From Isoetes taiwanensis (lineage: Eukaryota; Streptophyta; Lycopodiopsida; Isoetales; Isoetaceae), in NCBI GenBank assembly GCA_021234155.1, contig JAJEKV010000563.1:83037-147036 (forward strand): a stretch of 64,000 nt of DNA. The letters are read 5' to 3'. Below are positions 45,394 through 56,243 of the stretch, one piece after another. Below the pieces are notes generated by a model. It ran no database searches. It was not told the origin of the DNA and saw only the letters and a list, made by a program, of their open reading frames with translations. Position 1 is the first letter of the stretch, and each line of letters opens with the position of its first letter. The translations under genes and the position numbers were made by a program.

Positions 45394-45595
45394 ATTATTG
45401 TCTTATGTATTTTGCCTTTGAAATCTTTGTTGTTTAAAAAAAAAAAAATGGTTATTACTCGTGATGTGATTTCTCTTTATTGTATCGAGTCCAATACATA
45501 ATGCCAATACAATTTTTTGAATAAGTCTCTTCCATGACAAGTTATTAAGCCTCACGGAAATGTTAGTATTATATACTCATTCGCCCTTTTGCGAG
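45394..45595 (+). other. spacer after element B ORF2
   Basis: AT-rich with a poly(A) run near 45437; likely a 3' UTR. No coding sequence. Confidence 0.4.
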
Positions 45596-46060
45596 GAAGA
45601 AAGCGGCGGAATACGAAGATAGGATAACATTCGGATAAGGAGAAGATGAGCAGGGACCTCCTCAGCGAGGACTATGGGGAGCGATACAGCGAGTATCTGA
45701 GCGGGAAGTTGGCGATGAGATAAGCGGAGCTTAGGGTGCGGAACAACCTTATGATCGACAAGGGGATGGAAATAGTTACTCTCCTTCGAGAGCGTGCTAC
45801 GATGATTTGAAATGGACCCTTTCCGCACTTGGGATTATTGGAATATGACCCCACATCAAGCTTTTGAGGATGCTAATGATCATCTCGGCAAATCTTCTAC
45901 GCCGCTGCGAAGGCTCTTCAACCTTCCGATTATTAGCCCCACTTGGGATTATCAACCCGTTATTATCGGGCTTGGGCGCGTTACAAGCTTCGTCGGGCGG
46001 TGCGTGAAGTGTGCGCTATGCCGTCATGTATCCCACGCAAACCCTTAAAGCGCATTTTCG
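45596..46060 (+). pseudogene. element B third accessory coding-like stretch
   Basis: Blocks in changing frames: SRDLLSEDYGERYSEYLSGK and LRVRNNLMIDKGMEIVTLLR (45640-45800), then RYYRAWARYKLRRAVREVCA (45960-46020). These read like protein, but the family is unknown and it may be part of ORF2 or of the gag N-terminus. Confidence 0.35.
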
Positions 46061-46585
46061 GTTTTGTGTGTTCCTATGCTTCTCTATGACTAGGAAATGG
46101 CATGTATCAGGCCCCTTTATGTATTATATAACTATAAGTTTATAAGCGTGTTAAGAGTATGAACTTCTTTAATGTAACCGTTATTTAAGCTTGTAATTTG
46201 AATCTTAGTCCTTTTTCGTGTTCACTTTGTGTTTTCGATACTACCCAAAATGACTTTGTTATAACACTTCTTGTTTATCATTACTCTTTCTTATATCATC
46301 ATTATGTTTAATATAGGCGGTGCCATAATGCCGCTTTGGCGGACACCCTCAAGCGCCCGGTCGGTTAACACCGAACAAAATTGATGCTAATGAAAAAACG
46401 GCTTCGTCGATTCTGAGGCCTATGTGTTGCATGCTAACCCACCACGGCATGTACAAGAAGGCGGACGGAGTTGCCTCCGTTTGCCGCCTAGTCCGCCTAC
46501 CGGCCGGCCCGTCCCCACCACAAACCAGCCCGGTACTGCGCGAAGAGGCCCGATCTAAGCGCCCGGCCGGACTCCTCTAGAAACA
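46061..46585 (+). other. element B spacer before gag
   Basis: No convincing coding sequence. The first half is AT-rich and could be a gag leader; the second is GC-rich and carries many small differences. Confidence 0.35.
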
Positions 46586-47500
46586 GTGCCACCTCCTCAA
46601 AGTACGCCGCCCGGTGTCATCCGAATCATCCGCATCATCGGTGGCCATGCAAAGCGCCCGAGATAAGGAATACTGCCAAGGCAGTTGATCTGACCATAAC
46701 CGGTATATGGAAGAATAGGAAATTGGCCCGGTTTGATGGGAAATCTAGGAGGCGGCTTGAATGCGAATCTGGCTGGACGAAATGAAGGAGTTGGCGGCAG
46801 TCCTATGGCATGAGAGAAAGATCGAGGAAAGGTTGCCACCACAAACCTTACGGAGCTGCCGTGTATTTGGTGGAAGGGCTATGCGAGCCAAACATCACGG
46901 GCGAGGAGTAGATGCAACTTGAGAAAGTTTGCCAAGGCCTTCAAATCGCATTATGTGCCTCGTGCACATAAATGCCAACAGATCGAACTTTCTGAGGTTG
47001 GGGCGCGAAAGAGTATGTCGTCTGAGGCTTACGGATGAGTTTATGCGCTGAGGCTGTATGTACACTGGTATGAATGAGAAAAAAGGCGGTGGAGGGCTAT
47101 ATAGAGGGTTTGGCACCATCGATCAAGCGGATGGTTAAGGCCATCGACCGAAATCGATTCTGGCCGAGGCTAAAGCATTGAGCCTCGAGGAGGACATACC
47201 AAGGAGTCGATATCGCGTCCTGCTCCTTACTCGCAGACCCCTGCCGTCCACACCTTACAAACCCGCTCTCCAAGTCGGGGCCCTCTCAACAGAACTCTTA
47301 CGATTCGCCCGAGGGAGAAGAAATTAAGCTTTTAGCATGCTTGGGATAAGCGAGAACAATCTTTGGTAAGGAAGTTGAAACCTCTTACAGTCCATTCCTA
47401 AAAAGGAGAAGACAGCATTTGCGTAGAGATAAGGCATGTTACGGTGTATGAGGCCTGGACACTTCATGCGAAATTGCCCATATGTTACCCGGACTGCCCG
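46586..47500 (+). pseudogene. element B gag with CCHC knuckle
   Basis: Fragments match element C gag: WWKGYA near 46873, KFAKAFKSHYVPRAH near 46925-46970, KAVEGYIEGLAPSIKRMVKA near 47080-47150, and the knuckle RCMRPGHFMRNCP at 47436-47480 (first Cys lost to a base deletion). Several frameshifts. Confidence 0.72.
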
Positions 47501-47589
47501 GTGGCCATGGCCCGACCTTGGCTGGGGCGATATTGAGTCAACATTACTGGCGGCGAGGGCGGCTCGAGTACATTCGCGGTCGTCTCATA

Positions 47590-47945
47590 TCCTTGCAGCT
47601 ATAGAAAGCGGCAATTTGAAAGTCGGCCTGTTTGTCATTTCCACCATAGGCCAAGTAGGCGGTAAGCCTTTTGTAATTCTTATGGATACGGGGAGTACAC
47701 ATAATTTTGCTTCTCCTAGAATGGCCCGAGGTCCTGGCTGGAAACCCTAAGGTCCACGGCAGAGGGGCTGTCACTTTAGCCGATGGTAAGGTTAGACATA
47801 CTCATGGTCGTCGCATCAACCTTAAGATCACGGTTGCCGGTACACACCGGTTGCTATGGGCCGAGTTAATGGATATTGGCAAATCGACCTCATTGTTGGA
47901 ATGGAATTTTTGGCATCTGCAAAAGCCAACATAGGCTGCGAAAAA
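47590..47945 (+). pseudogene. element B aspartic protease
   Basis: GKPFVILMDTGSTHNFASPR carries the DTG active-site triad of retroviral-type protease (47650-47720). After a frame change, VTLADGKVRHTHGRRINLKI and a degraded LIVGMEFL box follow. One frameshift at 47725. Confidence 0.8.
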
Positions 47946-48259
47946 GAGAAGTTACCTTCAGCGCAGCTAATGGAGCCAGCGTAACTATAAAAGGTGAACC
48001 ATTCAACCCTATCATGCGGTCTATGTCCATTCGGGCGGTTAGATAAAGCTATCACGCAAAAGCAAAAGCTCCCTGCGTTATTAGACTTGCTTCCATTGAG
48101 TCGGATGCTAAACAAAACCAAGTAATCAACACCTTGCCACGGGGATTGCGATTATTCTCCATCAATTTAGCGATCTTTTCCCGGGACGAAATCCGAAGCT
48201 TCCTCCTTTCGGAGGGTAGAATGTGAGATAGCTTTAGAGCGGTACTAAACCCTACCGGC

Positions 48260-48960
48260 AAGGCCCGTGCAGGTATGAGTCTTCGAGTTGGCGAGCTTAA
48301 GAAACAACTTCAAGAGCTGCTAAACCTAGGTTTTATTCGACCTAGCGTTTAGCCCTTTGAAGCCCTATTCTTTTGTAAAGAAAAAGGGCGGCTCCTTGAG
48401 AATGTGTATTGATTATCGGCAACTCAACAAGCATACCATCAAAAATCGCTATGCTTTTGCCGAAGCGGATGATCTAATGGATCGGTTGCAAGGGGCCAAA
48501 TATTTTCAAAGATTGACCTTAAGCTCGGGATATCATCGGATAAGGATTAAAAGGAGGACATCCATAAATCTGCTTTTCGCACTAGATATGGGCATTATGA
48601 GTTTACCGTTATGCCTTTCGGATTAACTAATGCCCATAGCGTTTATGCGGTTAATGAGCGATGTTTTTCGACAATACTTGGATGATTTTGTTGTCATTTT
48701 CTTTGGCGACATTCTCATCTCTGATAAGACTCTAGAAGAGCATGAGAAACATCTTAAATTGGCCCTACAAAAGTTAAGGCGTCATAAGCTTTTTGCCAAG
48801 TTCTCTAAGTGCAAGTTTGCCACTCAAAGGTTGACTATTTGGGCCATATCATTTTCTGAGAGGGAATTACTCTGAGATCCGGCTAAAATAGAGGCCGTAA
48901 GGGAATGGCCTATTCCAGAAAATGTCTCTGAGGTCCGAAGTTTCTTGGGACTAGCAGGAT
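48260..48960 (+). pseudogene. element B reverse transcriptase
   Basis: Entry VGELKKQLQELLNLGFIRPS (48285-48345), then KKKGGSLRMCIDYRQLNKHT, DDLMDRLQGAKYF, a frameshifted SKIDL motif A, MPFGLTN (split by a frame change at 48625), and the active-site box [10 protein letters not shown] at 48690-48719, where the first Asp of the DD pair is Gly (GGC at 48705). Downstream [10 protein letters not shown]. Both catalytic damage and frameshifts argue against activity. Confidence 0.82.
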
Positions 48961-49653
48961 ATTACCGAAAATTTGTAAAGGATTTTGCAAAGATTGCAGT
49001 CCCTCTTACAAATCTGACCAAGCATGAGAAGGTAAAGAATTGGATGGAGCACTGGTAGACTAAGGTTCAGGGAAGTTTCCAGCAGCTTAAAGATGCCTTA
49101 ACCTCGGCACCCGTTCTCACGTTGCCCGATCGATAAGGATAAACTAGTGGCCACGGATGCGATAAAATTGCCCTTTGGTGGGGTTCTAATGCAGGAGGGG
49201 AGGGTTATTGCTTATGATTCAAAGAAGATGAATGAGACAGAACAACGATATCCTACCCATGACCAGGAATTGCTGGCTGTAGTTCGCGCTTTGCGAATAT
49301 GGAGACACTACCTCCTTGGTAGAAGATTCCAGTTGGACACGGATCACCAAAGTCTCCGATATTTAACCACCCAACCCAATCTCAACCTCCGGAAGAGGAG
49401 ATGGATGGAATTTCTTGAAGAATATGATTTTGAGATCATGTATAAGCCTGGAAAGCACAATGTGGTTGCGGATGCATTATCACGCCATCCCTTGGTAACC
49501 CGAACCCATTGTAATGCGATTTCGACACTCACAAGTGAGTTTGGTAAACAGATAGAACAAACTTTAGCCACCGATCCTGAGTTCTATGAAATTTGGAGTA
49601 GTCTAAATAAGGAGGGCATACGGATAAAAAGCGTGGCGCTTTCGGTCATATAA
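48890..49653 (+). pseudogene. element B RNase H
   Basis: [20 protein letters not shown] (48897-48955) leads in; the frame 49147-49653 contains the catalytic MATDAIKLPFGGVLMQEGR, QRYPTHDQELLAVVRALRIW, LDTDHQSLRYLTTQPNLNLR and the tether ADALSRHP. Stops near 49060 and 49136 break the start. Confidence 0.84.
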
Positions 49654-49667
49654 AGAAAGAGGGCAAT

Positions 49668-50525
49668 TTGTTGTATCACAAGGACAAGTTGTGTGTACCT
49701 CATACTTCCGGGGTGCGTAAGTTAATCCTCCATGACACGCACAACAGCCCTATAGCTGGACATGCCGGTTTTATGAAGACCTACTTTAAAATCCGCTCCA
49801 GTTATTTTTGGCCTTCGATGAAGAAGGACATTGCCAAGTACATTAAGCAGTGTCAAGTATGTCGGCCGGACCAAAGGCGAGAACAATTAAGGACTCCAGG
49901 AGAATTGCAACCTTTGGATGTGCCCAACGCTAAGTGGGAAGTGATAACCATGGATTTCATTGTGGGCCTTCCACGTACTCTTCGTGGATATAATGCGTTA
50001 ATGGTAGTGGTCGACAAATTGTCGAAAATGGCTCATTTCTTGCCATGTCGTACCACGGACACCGCCTTTGATACTGCTCTGCTTTTTGCAAAGGAGATCT
50101 TCAGATTGCACGGAATGCCACGGGTTATTGTATCTGACAGAGATCCCAAATTTGTAAAGAATGCGTTACGGAAGGATTTCTTCACCACCATCCGGACCAA
50201 GCTTGCTATGGGTACCGCGCATATCATCCTCGGACGGATGGTCGAGGAAGGCGTCACCAATCGTATCATAGAGGATATGCTACGAAGTTATGTGTGGAGT
50301 AAGCAATCCCAATGGGCTGACTATATTTATCTAGTAGAGTTTGCCTATAACAGTATGAAACAGGAGTCTTCCAGAATGTCTCCTTTCATGATAAATTATG
50401 GTTATCAATGCCTTACTCGACACATGGCACAACCCGTGTCGAAAGTGGAGGTTTCTCAACAACTCCTCACGGAGATGCAAGCTTTGGTCGAGGAAGTGCG
50501 TGGTTACTTGCTAGGCTGCCCTTGA
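49668..50525 (+). CDS. element B integrase core
   Basis: An open frame of 285 codons. Zinc-binding HHCC: LILHDTHNSPIAGHAGF ... YIKQCQVCRPDQ. Catalytic domain: WEVITMDFIVGLPRT (first Asp), VIVSDRDPKF (second Asp). The third position, expected in YHPQTDGQTER, reads HIILGRMVEEGVTNR because of compensating indels, so the catalytic Glu context is disrupted. WADYIYLVEFAYNS and LTRHMAQ follow. Cuts and joins element DNA to the genome in intact relatives. Confidence 0.85.
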   Translation: MLYHKDKLCVPHTSGVRKLILHDTHNSPIAGHAGFMKTYFKIRSSYFWPSMKKDIAKYIKQCQVCRPDQRREQLRTPGELQPLDVPNAKWEVITMDFIVGLPRTLRGYNALMVVVDKLSKMAHFLPCRTTDTAFDTALLFAKEIFRLHGMPRVIVSDRDPKFVKNALRKDFFTTIRTKLAMGTAHIILGRMVEEGVTNRIIEDMLRSYVWSKQSQWADYIYLVEFAYNSMKQESSRMSPFMINYGYQCLTRHMAQPVSKVEVSQQLLTEMQALVEEVRGYLLGCP

Positions 50526-51035
50526 TCGTCAAAAGAGTGTAGCGGATAAGCCTGGGGACCCCACGAGTCTTCGGTGGGTGAATCGGTTTGGCTTAAGATT
50601 AAGGTAAAACAAGCCAAGCTTAAGATTGGTAGCGCAAGAAGTTGGCACCCGGATGGGCTGGACCGTTCAAAATCAGCGAGCGTATTGGGGAGCAAGCATA
50701 TCGCTGGACTTGCCACCCGGCTTAAAGATCCACAAGGTTTTTCATGTGAGTCTTCTAAAGCAAACACCCCGATCCGGAGGAGGTTTTGGAAACCCCAACC
50801 CTCACGGAAATGACGGAGGAGCAGCTAGAGATAGTACACGAAGCTCTTCTTGATCGAGCTTATAAGCGGACCGGGGAGGACTCAAATGCTACAATACTTG
50901 GTCAAGTGGAAACACTTGCCGGTGGAGGATGCTACGTGGGTGATGCAAGCGGATCTTGAGAAGCACTATCCGGATTTCATGCGTGAATCTCAAGGCGCAC
51001 TATCAACGATGCTATCAACCCGGCTCGGGCGGTAA
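50526..51035 (+). pseudogene. element B integrase C-terminus and chromodomain
   Basis: After frame changes the GPY/F-like stretch (LKIHKVFHVSLLKQTPRSGG near 50730) leads to the frame 50850-51035 with QYLVKWKHLPVEDATWVMQA and LEKHYPDFM, a chromodomain close to that of element C, with the ATW retained. Confidence 0.8.
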
Positions 51036-52640
51036 GCTTGAAGACTTGATTGCGTAGAGAATCAGTAGAGGGTAGATGCATCGTAGTTAACAACGATTAC
51101 GATGATGGGATCACCGCCGTGTTCCTTAGGGCGTGGTGTCTTGTTGAATGTGGACACAACCACTGGCGCTTGTAAAGCATGAACTTCCTTACGCTGCGCA
51201 ATGAATTGCGAACCATAGGCATAATAGGTTCCTTGTAGATAAATTTTCTTTCATTTCTTCTAGGGGTGGACCCTTTCAACCACAATCTAATTATTTTTAT
51301 CTATGAATGGCGATATATTGACATGCTTGAGGCGGTGAAGCGACGTGACCTGCCCATGTATAGGGGTTCTTGATGACCCGACTTTCTCCGTTTTCATGGT
51401 GTTTACATAGTTCTTTAGTGTTCTGTTGCTTTTTGATATTGGACTTGGTCCTTGAACTTGTTGCTTATGATAATAATGTAAATTGCACTTTTGGTGCTTA
51501 AACCGTTGTAAACTTGAAAGCTTTAATATGTAGCATAATAACAGGGGTTTTCTTTGTGTTTTTGTGCGCTTTTCACAAAGGTTTTCCTAACATTTCATGG
51601 CCTATTCGAATGGATGTACTAATGCATTACATCTAGAGTGCACCATTTCTTAGTCGTTGATTTAGCTTTTTTTTTTTCCAATGGTCCAACATCAAGGGCT
51701 CACAACAAAAGCCCTCTTTTATTTTATTTTAGGGCTGAACATGCAAGCCTCGTGGATAGCATTTTGGGGACACGAAAAGGGCTTGCAAATCTGCAACAAC
51801 AAGGAGGGATTAGCAAGATAAGATTACGGTGAGCTACCATTTAAAGAGATCGTGGTTTGCGGGGAGAGAAGCTTCTTCATAAAATGTGTGGTCTCATAGC
51901 AGGGCGTGGTTTTGTGGGTCGGATTCAAGCAGCTCTAATAGAGCGATGTAGTGCCAACGAGCTTGTGGCTGCCACAAGAATGGTACTTACCGGACTCACG
52001 GCTCTATAGTTTGGGCTACCACAAAATCGGCTGCAACCGAGACCACCACGAGGCGGTTCTGCATGTTTTTTTTCAACGATCTTTTTACCTTTTTAATTAC
52101 TTTTTTTCCCCTCTTCTTCTTTTTCTGGCATGCGCGCGCGGCCCTTGATTAGGGTATCGGAAGGCGGGGACTAGGCTATGGCGGATGAGAGGATGTATCG
52201 GAAGGTGAAAGATCACGGGTATGGTAGAAGTCGGTCCTGCTATGCTTTTCTGATATGGCGATCGGCGGTATTGGATATGGTCGAGCGGCCCTTTGGGCAA
52301 ACCGACTCCCTCCTTTGCTTTTCTTGTTGCCGGCTTTGGCTTACGGTATGGCGGTGAATCCAGCAAGAAGCAATGAAAATGGTTTTAGCGAAAGGAGGCG
52401 ATGGCAAAGAAATGGCTTATGGCAATCGAGCAGGGCATAACGGCATGGCGGATCGGCTCGGCCGCTTCTGAGGGCATGTTGGGCTTGAGAATATCTCAAA
52501 AAATTCTATTCGGGTTTGTGAATGCCTTATCGGGTCGAGGTTCACTACAAAATTATGAAATGCTGACCCATCTTGATCTTTCTTTGGATCTATCATCTTC
52601 CTCGTCCATTATAGCGCGGGGGAATGGAAGATGATTGTGT
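51036..52640 (+). other. element B 3' region, unassigned, with protein-like blocks
   Basis: Non-retroviral sequence between chromodomain and 3' LTR. A block KMCGLIAGRGFVGRIQAALI and ERCSANELVAATRMVLTGL (51887-52005) reads like an exon, and a GTGAGC donor-like site follows KIRL at about 51830. The family is unknown. Probably captured host DNA. Confidence 0.4.
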
Positions 52641-54180
52641 CTGAAAGCCTTGGAAGCATTTGGAATAGGCGGTATCATCGATTGTCGACTTTATTTCCAA
52701 AACACGTAAGTTATTGTGGATTTGTGTTACCTCAAAATTCTTGTTTTGTGTTCCCGATTATTTTTTCGTGTCATACAAGTCCATCTGCGGTGTCGTTTTG
52801 TTACATTCATATAGCGGTTTCAGCATTATTTGTGTTCATTAGCTTTGTCCAAGTTTCGTTGCTTATGTTGGGAACCGGTCATTGGTGGAGTTGTTTGAAG
52901 AGATGGACATGCATAGAATTTGTGAATCTACTAAAGCTACTTATGGGTCTTACGTATTGCGGTTCAAAATAGGAATTACATGCCCATATCTTTTGTGCTT
53001 CAGCCTAATAATAATGGGAATATATCGACCGGTCCGTGATTCGAGACAACTCCGCAGAATGGATGCCCATTAACAAACATTGCCTAAGACTCTTCAAAAA
53101 AAAGTTACTTGTCTTTGGGAAATAGGCGAGGCGCATTTTGGAGCGCCTTAATAATCTAGAGTCACAGCTGAGAAGTCCTTTACAAATTTCTATTGATGAA
53201 GGCACGCCGAACAAAGGTTTTCTAGGTTGCGAAAATTTTGTCCTTGTTATTTCTCTTGCATAGCTCTACTTTTGAAAAGAGCAATTGTTGTTTCTGTTTA
53301 TATGTAATGTCTTTGGATAAGGCTGCAAGAGTTTGAATGGTGAAAACCATCTCAATCTGAGAAATCTATACAGTGTACAATGATGCAGGGCTTGCATTCT
53401 CCGATATGATTCTCTCTAGTGGATCTATAGAATGGTTACACCATTGGGGACACACCAGATGCACAATATCTTCACTAGTTGGTACTATCAGACAATCTTC
53501 ATTGTTGATATTTGTAGGATATGGTGGCGTTGGAAGACATGCACGATTATCTGATTATCTGATACCTTACTACTTGACCAATTCAATGGGACTATCAAAC
53601 ATTTGGATACTATTGAGCCACCTTCTCCAAGGATGGGACATAGGGCTTTTGTCTTAGGTGATAAGATGTGGGTGATAGGGTGAGGGAGGATCAAGCACCC
53701 CTCTCCAAGAAGTTATGGTCCTTGACATAGATAGGAATAATGTGAAACCACCTTTGGGGCAAAATTTCTACCTAGGTACAATCTCATGATCTTTGCAAAC
53801 ACCCTTTCTAGAGCTTTGGATGCTTCAGAGATTCTTGTTTTGCTTTTCCTTTGGATCTTATGATATCAGCATCTCTTTTGTAGGCATCGCCATGCAGGTG
53901 CATCGCTTGGTTCAAGAATCTACATTCATGGGGTTTAGGAAGATCTCAGTAGCTTATGGTGACCAGCTAGTGTTGGATACCCACTTGAGACATTGGTCAT
54001 TACTTGAATGTAGAGGCGACATACCATCTCCACGACATTCACATTCATTAATTGCAATTGGTAACAAACGGTTTGATGGGCGCCCGGTATCTTTGGTGAT
54101 ATTTATATGTTTGAGATCTCCACATGTACATGGACGAAGGAGACCACAATTGGTGGCAAATTCTAAAATAATTTTTCAAT
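52641..54180 (+). pseudogene. captured fragments of a kelch-repeat gene
   Basis: Kelch-type motifs in shifting frames: SLLIFVGYGGVGRHARLSDY (53496-53555, the hydrophobic-GGYGG signature with one Gly changed), PPSPRMGHRAFVLGDKMWVI (53618-53680), and HWSLLECRGDIPSPRHSHSL with IAIGNK (53990-54070). Upstream are other protein-like blocks (ARRILERLNNLESQLRSPLQ near 53130). GT-AG-like boundaries, for example an AG after TCTCTTTTGT near 53884, suggest that introns came along, so capture was probably at the DNA level. Kelch repeats build beta-propellers for protein binding; the parent gene is not in this window. Confidence 0.6.
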
Positions 54181-54311
54181 GCATTTATCTTGTTTTCTTT
54201 GTCGATTTTGTTGGGGCCGAAGGCCCAATTTTTTTAACTACCAACATATAACTAACGGTAACATTATTAATACAAACCATTGCATCGACACATTTAAATG
54301 AAAATCCCCAC

Positions 54312-54607
54312 GAAACCCCCTTTGGTTTGGGTGCATATTTCACGGGGGTTACGTGAGGGCATGAGAGCCCCTTTAAACTTACAATACATGTACAAAATTA
54401 ACACCATTAAGTACATTATCTCAAATCTTATAGTATTTTGCAAACCTAATATACAGTATACATAAACTTGTACAGGCATACCCCACAAAAGAGGATCGCT
54501 ATGTACGGTCCAGATCTTGGAATAAAGGGCAAATATGCCCATCCGACAGCTCTCGTTGCCCGGAGTAACCCCCCGTGTGAATATGCACCCAAACCAAAGG
54601 GGGTTTC
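54312..54607. mobile_element. MITE with ~42-bp terminal inverted repeats
   Basis: The left end GAAACCCCCTTTGGTTTGGG (from 54312) continues as an almost perfect inverted match to the right end finishing CCAAAGGGGGTTTC at 54607. About 296 bp, no coding capacity. It ends 8 bases before the 3' LTR of element B, exactly where the polypurine tract should be. Confidence 0.78.
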
Positions 54608-54615
54608 AGGGAGAA

Positions 54616-56238
54616 TGTGACGTTCCAAGTATTTATACGGTATAAGTATAAATATGTTGACACGTCACCAAGGATACATACGCCACATGGGGTATGGGAA
54701 CCTAGGTGGTTCACTTAAAAGGAATTAAATTAGCTATGCTAATTTAATTATTGACAATAATAACCTATAATTAAGGAACTAATATTTAAAAACCATAATT
54801 AAGCTAATTATGGTTTGGGAAGGCGCCACGTGGCCACCCTCGATTGGTTAGCATGATAATGCTAATTGGGGTCAATAGGGTGGATCACCACCCCCATATC
54901 AGCCACAACTCACCTTGAAGCGTTGAGCCACCCTTGTGACGAGTGGCGCCACCTTGAGCAATTGGGCGCCACCCTTCTCACACAAGTTGAACACCAAGAT
55001 CAAGAAGATGGAGATCCCCAATGACAATGGGTCGAGCGAAACTGGTGGGTGGCTAGTGTAGTTGTGAATTCTAGGGTAAGCGCCCTGTTGGGCTTTTGTT
55101 TGGGTTGTTGGTCTATTCTCTCTGTGTTTACTACCGTAGGAACTAATTGTAAAGGTAGGTTCTCTATATATTTGATTCTGGTTACGCTTGTAATGGATGG
55201 ATTGGTGGTTGTTAGCCTAGTGTTACTCACGGAAGTGGGGGATTAAGGGGGGTAGAGACCTCGGAGGCTATTTATTGTAGTATGCTCCTAGATAGAGCCT
55301 GTATTATCCGTTAATTCTGCGGGCTGTGCACAAGAGCCCACCGGTCATAGATGCTATATGTGTGGCTTAGCACGGACAAAGAACACAGTGGTGAAGTGGG
55401 GGTGGGGTCTTGCCACGAACATAAAGGCTCACGAGACTCCCTCTGATGAGCTAGGCGATGTAGGGTCCGTAGAGGGGAGGGTATGGGTCCGACACTCCAC
55501 GGGTGTAGAGGTGTGACCGTATGGGGCACCTTGCACTTTGAGTAGATTTAGGGTGAGTAAGTCCCAGTGCACGGATCGCGGGGGGTGTGATGCGCACGTA
55601 TTCTCTAGCTCACCCATGGAACCCTTGTGATTACGGAAGGGGGCGCTTCACGACCTGCCTCATCGTTTGGGGCTTCATGAACCCCGGAGTAGGCTCGGCG
55701 AGGGGTGATGCCTCGAGCCTGCGTCTCCCGGAAGGCTATAAGCGAAGCCATAGCGTGATTTGACCCATCGCAAAGTGTGCACGGGAGGGGCGGATGGAGT
55801 GGACAACCCTAGCCAATGTTCTATGCCAGCCAGCGCCATGTCAAGATTACGCTGTACGCTGATCTCTTGAGGCCTAGCCGAGTCGGTCGATCCTCACCGG
55901 AGTGCGAACGGGGTAGAACCATGGGTTTGGGGTGTTTTCTTAGGTTTAGATGCATATTCTTTGCCGTTGGTATTTGGATGGATATGCCACCCTTCGTGGT
56001 GGTTATTTTTATCGTGATTTATCTGCCGTGTGCTAACCCTTGTATTCACGCGCCTTGACGTAGGAGCCCCATTGAAGGCGTGGGCCGAATGACCCCTTCG
56101 TGTCCTTCTTTCGGGCATCATATTATAGATGGCCCGAAATAGACGGAGGGCCCTGCTCCTGGCGAGTTGGTCGCCATGGGAGGGGAAAGTCCCCGTATGT
56201 ATACGTCCGAGGGTCGTATATGTTCAGGGAGCGTCATA
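54616..56238 (+). repeat. 3' LTR of element B
   Basis: Starts TGTGACGTTCC, ends GCGTCATA (expected CGTCACA). Followed by GCTAT and the resumed RNase H of element A. Confidence 0.88.
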
Positions 56239-56243
56239 GCTAT
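56239..56243. repeat. target-site duplication of element B, right
   Basis: GCTAT, matching 40106-40110. Confidence 0.88.

Larger units (their letters stand above)
40111..56238 (+). mobile_element. element B: 16-kb chromovirus carrying a histone H3-like gene and kelch fragments
   Basis: Inserted in the RNase H gene of element A; the GCTAT duplication and the rejoining of FLAIV with YALQKWKYY across the element prove the nesting. LTRs of ~1.62 kb start TGTGACG. Order: 5' LTR, tRNA-Met primer site, TATA, ORF1 with H3-like fold, second TATA, ORF2, a third coding-like stretch, gag, protease, RT, RNase H, integrase, chromodomain, then ~3.6 kb of non-retroviral sequence with kelch-gene fragments, a MITE, and the 3' LTR. 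At 16 kb it is larger than ordinary Gypsy elements. Relationship to element C is shown by LTR, gag and accessory-gene similarity. Confidence 0.88.

Noticed and set aside
45596-46060. A second histone (H2A or H4) in element B
   Set aside because: I looked for H4 and H2A landmarks in ORF2 and the third stretch of B and in ORF2 of C and saw none.
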